Shown: positions 44,694-54,008, counted from the first letter of the stretch. The stretch: 64,000 bases of DNA from Sinorhizobium alkalisoli (GCF_008932245.1 NZ_CP034910.1:248001-312000), one strand, 5' to 3'. Notes: generated from the letters alone by a model not told the origin. Numbers and translations are program-made.

Positions 44694-45830
44694 ATGAGGA
44701 AGACAATGGTTCAAGAGAAGAGACATGCCGAGATCGCCGGCGCAGGAATAGCAGGGCTTACGGCGGCCACGGCGCTCGCTCAGGCCGGATGGAGCGTGCG
44801 GGTCCACGAACGTGGTGAGCAGCTCCGCGAAATCGGCGCAGGAATCTTCATGTGGGAGAATGCGTTGCGCGTCCTCGAGGCGATCGGCGCCTATGACGAA
44901 GCCATCGATGGTGGCGAACGCAACCAGTACTGGGAGATCCGCGACGAGCGCGAACGCCTGCTGCAATCGGGCTGGATGATGCAGGGCACGCGCCTCTACA
45001 CAGTCTTGCGCAGCCAGCTGCACAAGGCCCTTGCCACTGCGGCCGCCCGATCCGGCGTCGAGATCGTCGTCAACTCTCGCGTCTCGGGCGCGACCGAAGA
45101 CGGCACACTTATCCTCGAGAGCGGCGAGCGCCTGAAGGCGGACCTGATCGTCGGCGCCGACGGCGTCGGCTCGGCGGTGCGCAACAGTCTTGGATTGACC
45201 AAACGCGTCGTGGATCTTCAGGACGGCTGCGGCCGCTATCTCATCCCGCGCATACCGCAGGACGCGGCGGGAAAGTCGCTGGAATACTGGAATGGCGGTC
45301 GCCGCGTCGGCGTGGTGCCGGCCAGCGAGGATAAGGTATACCTCTACATCTGCTGCCCGGCCAACGATGTCCCGGGCAGGCTGTCCCCGCCGGACAAGAC
45401 GTCCTGGAAGGCGTCCTTCCCGGCGCTCTCGTCCTATATCGACCGCCTTACCGATAATGGCCGCTGGGCGTCATTCAGCGACGTGACCTGCCATGCCTGG
45501 CACAAGGGCAAGGTCGCCATCATCGGTGATGCCGCCCATGCCATGTCTCCCAATCTCGGTCAGGGGGCGGGCGTTTCTATGCAGACCGGCTTCGTTCTCG
45601 CCGACCAGCTTTCAAAAAGCGTCGATGTCCGGACTGGCCTGCATCTGTGGGAAGCCAGGCAAAGACCGGTCGTCGATGCGACGCAGAAATTCTCGCGCCT
45701 CTATGGTCGCGTCGGCACGCGCTGGCCGCGGCCGCTGCTCGACTTGCGCTCCGCGCTGGTCTGGGGCGTCGGCAAGTCGACACGCCTCCAGCGGCGGATC
45801 AACGTCGCCGCGCATAGCGACGTGACTTGA
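44694..45830 (+). CDS. FAD-dependent monooxygenase (UbiH/salicylate-hydroxylase class)
   Basis: 378 residues. The Rossmann FAD site GAGIAGLTAATALAQAG is near residues 17-33, the DG motif LIVGADGVGSAVR near 155 and the second FAD site GDAAHAMSPNLGQGAG near 280. This is the group A flavin hydroxylase pattern, which uses NAD(P)H and oxygen to hydroxylate or decarboxylate aromatic or heteroaromatic rings. It is the last catabolic gene of the operon, so the substrate freed by the amidohydrolase may be an aromatic or N-heteroaromatic acid. ATG behind GGGGGAAC. Confidence 0.88.
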   Translation: MRKTMVQEKRHAEIAGAGIAGLTAATALAQAGWSVRVHERGEQLREIGAGIFMWENALRVLEAIGAYDEAIDGGERNQYWEIRDERERLLQSGWMMQGTRLYTVLRSQLHKALATAAARSGVEIVVNSRVSGATEDGTLILESGERLKADLIVGADGVGSAVRNSLGLTKRVVDLQDGCGRYLIPRIPQDAAGKSLEYWNGGRRVGVVPASEDKVYLYICCPANDVPGRLSPPDKTSWKASFPALSSYIDRLTDNGRWASFSDVTCHAWHKGKVAIIGDAAHAMSPNLGQGAGVSMQTGFVLADQLSKSVDVRTGLHLWEARQRPVVDATQKFSRLYGRVGTRWPRPLLDLRSALVWGVGKSTRLQRRINVAAHSDVT

Positions 45831-45919
45831 ACCGCTGGGCGTGGATGCCTAGAAGCAAAGAGCAAACTCCGGGGACCTCGGAGTTTGCAGATCTTCTACC
45901 CTGCCGCACTGGATCCCAG

Positions 45920-46921
45920 ATGTCAGCGATAAAGCGAGCCCCCCAGACACGGCATGCCAGCCTGCTGCGCGCAGGTAGCGATGCCGAGATCAGTGCCTCC
46001 GATATCGAGCTCATCCGCTTGTTGCAGGCCGATGGCCGGATTTCCTTCGTCGACCTCTCCGAAAAGCTCGGCATGGCGGAGAAGACCGCACGCAAGCGCG
46101 TCGCGGAACTCAGGGCGCTGGAGCTGATCGAGATTACCACCGTCGCATCCCCGCGCGCCATCGGCTACAATTCCGTGGCGCTAGTGGGCATCCGGATTAC
46201 TGGCGGGGCGACACGGCTTGGCATTGCCGAGCGTTTGTTCGCCCTGAAGGCCGTCGACTATGCAGTGACGACATTCGGCAGCTACGATGTCCTCGCCGAA
46301 CTGGTCTGCTGTGACAATCGCGAGCTGGGTGAAATCCTCGATGGCTCGATCCGCGGCATGGACGGCGTCAAAGAGATCGAGGTCTTTCCCTACCTCAGCC
46401 TGCATTACCAGCAGCCCGCCTGGGATCGCACGCAGATCAAGGACGATGCGCAGCACACTTTAGCAAGCGCGCCGCTCGACAAGATCGATCGGGACATCAT
46501 CCACCACTTGAGCGAAGACGGCCGCGTGGCCTTCCTGGAAATCTCGCGTCACATCGGTATTTCGGAGAGCCAGATCCGCAAGCGATATGCTCGGCTGGTC
46601 GAGCAGGGCGTTGTCCAGGTGCTGGCGATGACCAATCCGCGCAGCATCGGCTACCACACAATCGCCTGGGTCTGCCTCAATGTGGCATCTGGCGTCAGCA
46701 TCACCGCCGTCGGTGACCTGGTGTCGGCGCTCCCATCGGTCGCCTATATAGCGATCTGCGCCGGCAAGTTCGATGTTTTGGCCGAGGTGATGTGCCGCGA
46801 CGCCGACGACCTGTTCGACCTCGTGGATCACCGCATCCGCTCACTGCCGGGAGTCAGCGCCGTGCAGACGATCATCTGCGAGGATTTTCTCTATCGCCGG
46901 ATCAAACCAGCCGGGGGCTGA
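45920..46921 (+). CDS. Tandem Lrp/AsnC-family transcriptional regulator
   Basis: 333 residues from the ATG at 45920; longer starts (TTG 45827 overlapping the monooxygenase stop, ATG 45845) are possible. Two complete Lrp units follow each other: helix-turn-helix 1 (IELIRLLQADGRISFVDLSE, near residue 28) with a RAM domain, then helix-turn-helix 2 (DRDIIHHLSEDGRVAFLEIS, near 195) with a second RAM domain (FDVLAEVMC near 285). Most Lrp proteins are single 150-residue units. The gene probably controls the amidohydrolase/TorT-like operon just upstream, perhaps as a feed-forward regulator. Confidence 0.88.
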   Translation: MSAIKRAPQTRHASLLRAGSDAEISASDIELIRLLQADGRISFVDLSEKLGMAEKTARKRVAELRALELIEITTVASPRAIGYNSVALVGIRITGGATRLGIAERLFALKAVDYAVTTFGSYDVLAELVCCDNRELGEILDGSIRGMDGVKEIEVFPYLSLHYQQPAWDRTQIKDDAQHTLASAPLDKIDRDIIHHLSEDGRVAFLEISRHIGISESQIRKRYARLVEQGVVQVLAMTNPRSIGYHTIAWVCLNVASGVSITAVGDLVSALPSVAYIAICAGKFDVLAEVMCRDADDLFDLVDHRIRSLPGVSAVQTIICEDFLYRRIKPAGG

Positions 46922-46984
46922 TACCCTGAACGTCGAACATTCCCCGGACCGAAGTTCCATTCCGTCGCCCCGGCCCATATTCTC

Positions 46985-47160
46985 TGTCGGCGCCGGAGTC
47001 AACAGTTTCCGGCCCGGTGACCGCGTCGCCTGGTTTACGCACCGGGAAGCTACGCGGAGCGCGCAGCGATATCGGAGGATGCGCTGGTTCCCGCGCCGGA
47101 TTGCATCGATCACCGCACGGCGGCCGCGGTGATGATGCATGGAGGGACAGTTCGCCAGCG
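46985..47160 (+). pseudogene. Quinone-oxidoreductase (medium-chain dehydrogenase) fragment
   Basis: One frame reads VGAGVNSFRPGDRVAW and, after a shift near 47043, a second reads PGSYAERAAISEDALVPAPD followed by HRTAAAVMMHG. Together these match a continuous stretch of a zinc-free quinone oxidoreductase around its substrate-binding part. Both ends are missing, so it is a relic. Confidence 0.6.
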
Positions 47161-47722
47161 CCGGAAGGATGAGCAGCGCGAGGGCCACTTTCCGTGAGAG
47201 CTGTGCCATGCCTTCCCTACGCACCACAACCGAGAGGTCGTAGGGTCTCACAGCACAGGTTGCAGTCAAGGATTAGGGGCGCCGCCCAAACGGAGTATTT
47301 CATTTCATCGCGAGCTTGGCATGCTGGGAACAAACAAGGAGGAGAAGATGTCGAAATACGAGGGGCTGACGCAGCGGCTTGCCAGAGAAAGGCTGAGAGA
47401 GATCCTTCTAACGGCGCCGATGTCACGGTGCAAGACCCGCGCGAAAACGGACCATCGGGGCGAGCCCGGAGCTGACGGCATCGTCGATCCAAATGTCGAG
47501 CTTGCTCGTTCACCGCTCCGGAGAATGCCGCGAAATCGCATGGTAAGGCTGCGTATCAGGGCAAACTCATGTGATCCTTCAGGGCGTCCACCTTGCTAGC
47601 CCGCTTCTCTCGCCGCCGCTGGCTTTGGGCGGTTTTGGCGGCGGCCCCTAAAAGAAGAGAGCCTCGCAAAGGGTGCCATCCGCGTGCGCGGACTGCTCCA
47701 TGCACCCCGATCGCAGTCCAAT
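47161..47722. other. Decayed spacer with one weak small open frame
   Basis: About 560 bases between convergent units. An open frame at 47348-47599 starts MSKYEGLTQRLARERLREI behind AGGAGAAG, an opening seen in some small rhizobial proteins of unknown function, but the rest looks random. I treat it as a possible truncated small gene at low confidence. Nothing else is recognisable. Confidence 0.3.
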
Positions 47723-48742
47723 TCAGACTGTCTCAGTCACCTTCCGCAAGAGAGCGGGAGCGTCAGGGTTCTCTCCCAATGAAACAGAAAGGGTTTCGAC
47801 GAACCGATAGAAATTCACGGCATGACAAATTGGCGCGAGCAACGCATGCGGTGCGGTGGCAACAGGCAGGGCGCCAGGGCTGGTCCCGCCTACAATGAAG
47901 ACGCGAGCGCCTGCGGCGGAAAGGTGGTCGGCCGCGTCCAAAATGCTAGTGTCGGACTGATCGCCATTTGCGAAGACAAGCGCCGCAAAACGATCCCGCG
48001 CGAGTGCGATCGGACCATGACGGACCTCAGCTGCGCTATAGGCCTCCGCATGCAAGCGACACGTCTCCTTAAACTTCAGCGCAGCTTCGCCAGCAATCGC
48101 AAGGCCCGGGCCTCGCGAAATCGTATAGAGCGAGTGCGCGGAGGCAACATGGATTGAGGCGGGCGTCCAATCACAGGCCAGCGATTTTGCCAGGGCCTCG
48201 GGCAGACGCTGCAGCGCGTCAAGCAACTCCTTGTCTTCACTCCAGGAGGCTATGACGGATGCCAGTGCAACGAGCGATGCAACGAAGGACTTGGTCGCAG
48301 CAACGGCTTTCTCCGGTCCTGCACACATAGGCAGGATCGTGTCGGCCCCCTTGCCAACAGGTGAATCAGTTTCGTTCAGAAGCGCAACCGCGCGAGCACC
48401 CGCACCTCTGGCCTTGGCCTGCAGGCTGACGAGATCGGGGCTCCCACCTGATTGGGAAACAGTAAGCAAGGCCGCCCCATCGAGCCGCAGTGGCGCATCG
48501 TACACGGAGGCAATGGAGGGACCGATGGATGCAAGGGGAATCCCTAGGCGCGTCTCCAGCAGGTACTTGAAATAGGTTACCGCCTGGTCGGAGGAGCCTC
48601 TGGCACAAGAGACAAGAAACCGCGGCCCATCATGGCGCAGACGTTTTCCCGCTTCGTGATAAACGCCTGCGCCACGCGTCACCTGATGTTCAACGACGGC
48701 CGGGATTTCCCGGATTTCGCGCGACATCTGGGTCTCATTCAT
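47723..48742 (-). CDS. SIS-domain sugar isomerase/deglycase (AgaS/FrlB/NagB-II-like)
   Basis: 339 residues with two SIS domains, like the isomerase half of glucosamine-6-phosphate synthase: SCARGSSDQAVTYFKYLLE near residue 44, LLTVSQSGGSPDLV near 92, and SRGPGLAIAGEAALKFKETC near 210 with the HAEAYSAAEVRHGP segment. Members isomerise or deaminate amino-sugar phosphates or cleave fructosamine phosphates. No kinase is visible beside it, so the phosphorylating step is missing or elsewhere. It is the last gene of the minus-strand operon from 56479. Confidence 0.87.
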   Translation of the reverse strand: MNETQMSREIREIPAVVEHQVTRGAGVYHEAGKRLRHDGPRFLVSCARGSSDQAVTYFKYLLETRLGIPLASIGPSIASVYDAPLRLDGAALLTVSQSGGSPDLVSLQAKARGAGARAVALLNETDSPVGKGADTILPMCAGPEKAVAATKSFVASLVALASVIASWSEDKELLDALQRLPEALAKSLACDWTPASIHVASAHSLYTISRGPGLAIAGEAALKFKETCRLHAEAYSAAEVRHGPIALARDRFAALVFANGDQSDTSILDAADHLSAAGARVFIVGGTSPGALPVATAPHALLAPICHAVNFYRFVETLSVSLGENPDAPALLRKVTETV

Positions 48743-48782
48743 TCGTTTGTCCTTTGCTATGAAGATGTCCGGGCGCGACTTG

Positions 48783-49544
48783 TCAGCTCTGCTGAAGACC
48801 AGTGATCATCGCGATGATCTCGTTCTTGTCGGTCTTCTTCGTTTCCCGGACACCGATCTGTTTACCGCGACGCAGCACGCAGATGCGGTCGGAAAGTTTG
48901 AAGACCTGGTCGAGGCTGTGGCTGATGATCAGGACGCCGATATTGCGGGTCTTCAGCGAGGCGACGATCTCCTCCACCTTGGCGGTTTCCGCCACGCCGA
49001 GGGCGGCGGTGGGTTCATCGAGCAGGATGAGTTTGCTGGCCCAATGCGTTGCGCGGGCAATGGCAACACCCTGGCGCTGGCCACCCGAGAGGTCGCGGAT
49101 CGTCGCATGCGCCGAGGGAATGCGGACATCCAGCTCCGTTACGAGCTTTTCCGTCTCGGCGATCATCCGGCGGCGATCGAGAAGACCAAAGGCCTTCGTC
49201 GGTTCGCGGCCAAGGAACATGTTCATGTAGACCGTTTGCTGGTCGGCAAGCGCGAGGTCCTGGTAGACCACCTCAATGCCGTGCGCTCGCGCCATCGTGG
49301 CGCTCGACATGGAGACGGGCTCGCCCTCGATGGCAATCGAACCCGAGGTCGGCGGGTGCACGCCGGAGATGATCTTGATCAGCGTCGACTTGCCCGCGCC
49401 GTTATCGCCGACAAGGGCGACGATCTCACCCGGATAGACCTCCAGCGAGAAGTTCTCGATGGCGACGACACCGCCAAAGGTCTTGCGGATGTCCTTCAGC
49501 GCCAGGACGGGCTGGCCGATCGCAGCGGCAGCATTTGCACTCAT
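48783..49544 (-). CDS. ABC transporter ATP-binding protein, single domain (FrcA-like)
   Basis: 253 residues, only one nucleotide-binding domain: Walker A GDNGAGKST near residue 43, signature LSGGQRQGVAIARA near 152 and Walker B LILLDEPTAAL near 173. Sugar importers of this class usually have a two-domain ATPase, but single-domain versions such as the fructose system FrcA exist in rhizobia and must dimerise. Start behind AGGAGG. It sits between the YhfX-like and SIS genes. Confidence 0.9.
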   Translation of the reverse strand: MSANAAAAIGQPVLALKDIRKTFGGVVAIENFSLEVYPGEIVALVGDNGAGKSTLIKIISGVHPPTSGSIAIEGEPVSMSSATMARAHGIEVVYQDLALADQQTVYMNMFLGREPTKAFGLLDRRRMIAETEKLVTELDVRIPSAHATIRDLSGGQRQGVAIARATHWASKLILLDEPTAALGVAETAKVEEIVASLKTRNIGVLIISHSLDQVFKLSDRICVLRRGKQIGVRETKKTDKNEIIAMITGLQQS

Positions 49545-49555
49545 GCCCTATCCTC

Positions 49556-50755
49556 CTAGATCGGCCAGGCGGCGGTTTCGCCCGACGTGTTCTCGATGGT
49601 TTCGACCTTCGGTGTGCCAGACGAAATGCCGGAAACGCCGACAACATAGGCCCGGGTGACGAAAGCCTGTCCGCGGAAGCCGAAGATGGCGGTGTCGCCG
49701 GGTTTCGGCGCGGCGGGACCGCCCGCATCGATCATCGCATAATAATCGATGGCCGAGGGTGGCGGGATTTCGACGCCGCGCAGGGCACCTGCGGCGACCG
49801 TCGGCTCATCGGAGACAATGGCCTTGACATCGTAGTCGGGGAAGATCGGATCGATATAGAAGCCGCCGCCAAAGCAATAGGCCTTGCCGCCCGACAGGTG
49901 GGAGACTTCGGTGAGATAGAGTATGGCGGGCAGTTCCGGCAGGTCCTCCACGACATGCAGGGCCGTGGTTCCGTGCAGGCCGTTGCCCGGTTCGCATTGA
50001 GTGGCACCCGCCTCTGCCAGCGCGGCGAGCATTACGCTGGAGGTCGTACCGGGAGCGTTGACCTCGATGCCGCTACGCCCTGCCCTGGCCAGAGCTTCAG
50101 CGGTTTTTGTCAGCGTGGCGAGATTGGGTGTCGGCAGGACCTTGCGGGCCTGATGGTCGAAGAGCAGCGCGGGAAAGGTCGTGGTGCCGGCGAAACGGCC
50201 GCCGTCGAGGCTGTCGAGCATGTCGGCAACGGCGACCACATCGGCAGCGTCAAACCCGCCCTCGTGGCCACGATAGAATGTATCGCCTTCCGCATGGATG
50301 CGGGCGAACAGGTTCTGCGTGCGCCCCGCCGCCTTGGCACCGGCTGCCGCCTCTCGCGCCTTGGTCTCGTTGAATACGGTCCAGTAGTCCGGCTGAAGCA
50401 CGCTCGCCGCGCCATTCGCCTCGTGGCGGGCGACCTGCTGGAGGTGGCCGAGATGGCCGACCTTAAGGCCTGCCCGATGGGTGGCCTTGGCGCAGGCCAT
50501 ATCGACGGCCACGGAACGGTCGATGCCGCCGCGCAGGATCGCCCGGCAAGCCGAGCTCGACCGGCCGAACTGCTTGGTCATGGCGAAGGTCTTCAGGCCG
50601 AGCCGCGTTGCCTCATCCTTGATGATGCGGGCATTGCGCTCGACCGCGTCGAGGTCGATCACATAGGCATTGGCCGGGATCTTGCCCTCGCGGTGAAGTT
50701 TCTGGGCTGCTTCGATGAAGCCGGGATTACGCCGGCGCAGAACGTCGAGAAACAT
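49556..50755 (-). CDS. YhfX-like PLP protein (alanine-racemase-type barrel)
   Basis: 399 residues from the ATG at 50755, behind GAGGAGGA. The N-terminus MFLDVLRRRNPGFIEAA and the alanine-racemase barrel opening NAYVIDLDAVERNARI match E. coli YhfX. The PLP lysine is probably in FAMTKQFGRS near residue 60. Close metal-dependent relatives are D-threonine aldolases and D-serine dehydratases, but the C-terminal half follows YhfX. YhfX has no firmly established reaction. Here it lies between permease and ATPase genes, so it presumably acts on the imported compound: racemisation or cleavage of an amino-acid part is my guess. Confidence 0.8.
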   Translation of the reverse strand: MFLDVLRRRNPGFIEAAQKLHREGKIPANAYVIDLDAVERNARIIKDEATRLGLKTFAMTKQFGRSSSACRAILRGGIDRSVAVDMACAKATHRAGLKVGHLGHLQQVARHEANGAASVLQPDYWTVFNETKAREAAAGAKAAGRTQNLFARIHAEGDTFYRGHEGGFDAADVVAVADMLDSLDGGRFAGTTTFPALLFDHQARKVLPTPNLATLTKTAEALARAGRSGIEVNAPGTTSSVMLAALAEAGATQCEPGNGLHGTTALHVVEDLPELPAILYLTEVSHLSGGKAYCFGGGFYIDPIFPDYDVKAIVSDEPTVAAGALRGVEIPPPSAIDYYAMIDAGGPAAPKPGDTAIFGFRGQAFVTRAYVVGVSGISSGTPKVETIENTSGETAAWPI

Positions 50756-50765
50756 TCGATCCTCC

Positions 50766-51743
50766 TCAGCGGGACTTTTCGCGCAGCGACACGGCGACTG
50801 CGGCAAGGATGATCAGACCGCGAACGATCATCTGGTCGGAAACGGAAAGGCCCATCAGAATGAGGCCGTTGTTGAGCATGCCCATCATCAGCGAGCCGAC
50901 GAGCGCACCGATGATCGAGCCCTTCCCCCCATTGAGCAACGTGCCGCCGACGATGACGGCCGCGATGACCGTCATCAGGTCGGTCTCGCCGAGCGTGTAT
51001 TTCGCGGCTTGAAGACGACCGGCATAAAGCAGGCCGGCCAGCCCGGCGAGCGCACCGGAAAGCATCAGCACGGCAAGCCGCATCTTCGGCACGGAGATGC
51101 CGGAAACACTGGCCGCCCGCGCATTGTCGCCGATGGCCAGAACATGCGCGCCAAAGCGGGTTTCCCGGTAGAGGATATGCCCGAAGGCGACCGCGATGGC
51201 CGTCCACCAGATGAGCGACGGAATGCCGAGCAGCGCCCCAGAACCGAAGAAGCCGGTGAAGAACTCGTTGGTGACGGGAATGCTGCGCAGGTCCGTCATC
51301 GAGCGCGACACCCCGGCAAAAAGGCCCATCGTCGCGAGCGTGACAAGGAAGGACGGCAGCCGCACATAGGCGACGAGCACGCCATTGACGAGGCCGATCA
51401 GCAAGCCGCAGCCGAGCCCCGCGACAATGCCGGGGACGAGGCCGTAGCCCTGCATGGTCACGGCGGCGGCAAGGGCGGCCACGGACACGGTCGTACCGAT
51501 GGAAAGGTCGATCTCGCCCGCCGACATGACAAAGACGAGGCCGATGGCCATGATCGTCGCCGGTGCCGTCTGGAGCACGATGTTCGAGAGATTGCGGACC
51601 GTCAGGAACCCACTGTCCTTCAGCACAACGGCGAAGAACAGGAAGATCGCCAGGAAGCCGAAATAGACGACATATTGCTGCAGGTTGACGCGGTCGGCCA
51701 GCCCCGCCGCACGGACCGCGGTACCTTGGTTGGTACTGGACAT
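50766..51743 (-). CDS. Sugar-type ABC transporter permease (RbsC class)
   Basis: 325 residues, multi-spanning, with VMSAGEIDLSIGTTVSV near residue 65 and IVGGTLLNGGKGS near 270. The second residue pair of the first motif is AGEIDLS instead of GGIDLS. A GGAGG site precedes the ATG. It is the only permease of this importer, so it should form a homodimer with the single-domain ATPase. Confidence 0.9.
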   Translation of the reverse strand: MSSTNQGTAVRAAGLADRVNLQQYVVYFGFLAIFLFFAVVLKDSGFLTVRNLSNIVLQTAPATIMAIGLVFVMSAGEIDLSIGTTVSVAALAAAVTMQGYGLVPGIVAGLGCGLLIGLVNGVLVAYVRLPSFLVTLATMGLFAGVSRSMTDLRSIPVTNEFFTGFFGSGALLGIPSLIWWTAIAVAFGHILYRETRFGAHVLAIGDNARAASVSGISVPKMRLAVLMLSGALAGLAGLLYAGRLQAAKYTLGETDLMTVIAAVIVGGTLLNGGKGSIIGALVGSLMMGMLNNGLILMGLSVSDQMIVRGLIILAAVAVSLREKSR

Positions 51744-51780
51744 GATTTACCTCCGTGAATGCGAGCCGACCTGACGTCGT

Positions 51781-52839
51781 TTACTTCAGGGCATCGGCGA
51801 TGGATTGCGGGACGTCCTTGTTGAGCGACGTTTTCCAGCCTTCCTTAACCGTGTCCTTGGTGACCGCCAGGGAATCCACGACGAGGAAGGGTGCGGCCTC
51901 CTTGCCGAGCATGGCACCGGCCGCCGAGCGGGCCGCCGTAACGCCGATATTGTAGGCCTCGTCGGCAATCAGCGCCGCCACGCTGCCGCCCGTGACCATG
52001 TCGAGCGCAGCCGGCTCGTTGAGGTCGAGGGTGACGATCTTGGTGTGGCTGTTGCCTGCCGCGCGCAGGGCGGACAGCACGCTCAGTGCCGGCTCGGCCC
52101 AAGTGACATAGATGCCGTCGAGATCGGGATGCTGCGTCACCATCGCTTGGGCGATCTCCTCGCTGCGGGCGGGATCGGCCATGCCCTGTTCGGCGACGAC
52201 CTTCATCTCCGGATAGTCCTGCTCGATGGTCTTCTTGAAGGCCTGGTCGCGCTGGTTGGTCACGTAGAAATCGGCGTCATGGAAGATGTAGCCGACCTTG
52301 CCCTTCTTGCCCAAGGCATCGACCATCGCGACTGCAGCCTTGCTGCCCATCTGGAAGAGGTCGTCGGAAACGATCGTCACATAGTCCTTGCCGTGCACGT
52401 AGCCGGCCGGCGAATTGTCGACGAAGGCGAGCTTGACGCCAGCCGCGCGAGCGGGATCGTAAACGGCGGCGGCGCTGGCCGGATCGACCGGAAGCGATAC
52501 GATGATCGACGGCTTCTTCGCCAGCACCGTCTCGACATCGGCCTTCTGGCGTGCACCGTCGAAGCTGGCATCCGTCTGGGCCACCACCTCTATGCCGAGG
52601 CGCTTGAATTCATCTTGAGCGCCGGCGTTCACCGCATTGGTGTATTCGCTCATCTCGTGCCAGACGAGGGCGGCGGTGAACTTGCCGTCCTTGATCTTCT
52701 GTTCCTCCTCGGCGGTCAGCGTAACGGCGCTTGCGGCCGTCGGTGCTTCACCGTGGGGCCCTGTCGTAGCACCATCGGCCGCGAAGGCATGCGCGCTCAA
52801 AAGGCCGGTCATCAAAGCGAGTGTCGTTGCAAGACGCAT
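51781..52839 (-). CDS. Sugar-type ABC substrate-binding protein, copy 2 of a tandem pair
   Basis: 352 residues; signal peptide ends near AFAAD (residues 18-22). The mature N-terminus carries an extra segment of about 35 residues (GEAPTAASAVTLTAEEEQKI) before the PBP1 fold, shared with the paralogue just upstream. Strong similarity continues throughout, for example GYIFHDADFYVTNQRDQAFK against GYIFHDATYYVTNQRDQAFK. The two proteins probably arose by tandem duplication and may widen the ligand range of one permease. Confidence 0.9.
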   Translation of the reverse strand: MRLATTLALMTGLLSAHAFAADGATTGPHGEAPTAASAVTLTAEEEQKIKDGKFTAALVWHEMSEYTNAVNAGAQDEFKRLGIEVVAQTDASFDGARQKADVETVLAKKPSIIVSLPVDPASAAAVYDPARAAGVKLAFVDNSPAGYVHGKDYVTIVSDDLFQMGSKAAVAMVDALGKKGKVGYIFHDADFYVTNQRDQAFKKTIEQDYPEMKVVAEQGMADPARSEEIAQAMVTQHPDLDGIYVTWAEPALSVLSALRAAGNSHTKIVTLDLNEPAALDMVTGGSVAALIADEAYNIGVTAARSAAGAMLGKEAAPFLVVDSLAVTKDTVKEGWKTSLNKDVPQSIADALK

Positions 52840-52878
52840 GGTTTCCTCCCGGAAAACTGTGGTGATCAGGCGATAGAA

Positions 52879-52903
52879 CTGCGGCGGCCTGGCGCCGCCG
52901 CAG
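52879..52903 (-). terminator. Hairpin between the two SBP genes
   Basis: CTGCGGCGGC, 5 bases, GCCGCCGCAG: a perfect 10-base-arm stem just after the first SBP stop on the minus strand. It likely lowers read-through or protects the first SBP message, as at 26074. Confidence 0.6.
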
Positions 52904-52911
52904 CCAGGCGG

Positions 52912-53973
52912 TCACTTCGCTGCGTCGAGCACCGATTGCGGCGCGTCACGGTTCAGCGAATCTTTCCAGCCTTGGGAGACGTTGTCCTTGGTCACGGTCA
53001 GCGCCGGAGCGACGACGAAGGCGGGCGTCTCCTGGCCGAGCAGCGACTTCATGCCCGCAGCCGCCATTGCGCGGCCAAGTTCATAGGCCTTGTCGGCAAC
53101 GAGCGCGGCCACGTTGCCGCCCTTGACCATGTCGAGGGCCACGGGCTCGGCGAGATCCAGCGTGACGATTTTCGTCTTGGTGTTGCCCGCACCGCGCAGC
53201 GCTGCCAGCACGCCGTCCGCCGGTTCAGCCCAGGTGACGTAGATACCATCGAGGTCCGGATTCTTCAGCAGCATCGCATTGGCCAGTTCCTCGGCGCGCG
53301 CCGGATCGGAAATGCCCTGTTCCGCGACGATCTTGATGTCTGGATAGTCCTTCTCGATGGTGGACTTGAAGGCCTGATCGCGCTGATTGGTGACGTAGTA
53401 GGTGGCGTCGTGGAAGATGTAGCCGACCGTACCCTTGCCGCCGATGGACTTGGCGAGCGCATCGGCAGCCTGCTTGCCCATCTGGTAGAGATCGTCGGTT
53501 ACGATTGCGGCATAGTCAGCGCCGTGCTTGTAGTCCTTCGGCACGTTCGACAGGAAAACCAGCTTGGCGCCGTCCGTAACCGCCTGACGGAAGGCTTCGG
53601 CGGATGTTACCGGGTCGAGCGGCAAGGCAAGGATGACGTTCGGCTTGGCGGCAAGCGCCGTCTCGATGTCGCTGCGCTGGCGTGCGGCATCGAACTGCGC
53701 GTCGGTGGTCACGGCAATGTCGATGCCGGCGCGCTTGAACTCATCGGTCGCGCCCTGACCGACTGCATTCGTGAAATCCGACGAGGTGTGCCAGAGCAGC
53801 GCGGCCTTATAGCCCTTGTCCTTCAGCGCCGCGACGTCGGCATCGCTGAGCGTGACTTCAGAACTCGGCGTTGCCGCTTCGCCGGCCGGGCCAACGGTCT
53901 GGGCGATGGCGCTTACGGCACTCATGACAAGACCGGCCGTCAAGGCTCCGGTCAGCCATTTTGTCATCTGCAT
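52912..53973 (-). CDS. Sugar-type ABC substrate-binding protein, copy 1 of a tandem pair
   Basis: 353 residues; signal peptide ends near AIAQT (residues 22-26). After it comes the shared extra segment (GEAATPSSEVTLSDADVAAL) and a PBP1 fold with GYKAALLWHTSSDFTNAVG near residue 55. It is the first transport gene after the M20 peptidase. The periplasmic ligand is unknown; the operon's deacylase, PLP and SIS enzymes suggest an amino-sugar or sugar-amino-acid conjugate (inference). Confidence 0.9.
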   Translation of the reverse strand: MQMTKWLTGALTAGLVMSAVSAIAQTVGPAGEAATPSSEVTLSDADVAALKDKGYKAALLWHTSSDFTNAVGQGATDEFKRAGIDIAVTTDAQFDAARQRSDIETALAAKPNVILALPLDPVTSAEAFRQAVTDGAKLVFLSNVPKDYKHGADYAAIVTDDLYQMGKQAADALAKSIGGKGTVGYIFHDATYYVTNQRDQAFKSTIEKDYPDIKIVAEQGISDPARAEELANAMLLKNPDLDGIYVTWAEPADGVLAALRGAGNTKTKIVTLDLAEPVALDMVKGGNVAALVADKAYELGRAMAAAGMKSLLGQETPAFVVAPALTVTKDNVSQGWKDSLNRDAPQSVLDAAK

Positions 53974-54008
53974 AGTGTGCTCCCATCTTTTGGTTCGTGG
54001 TTGATGCT

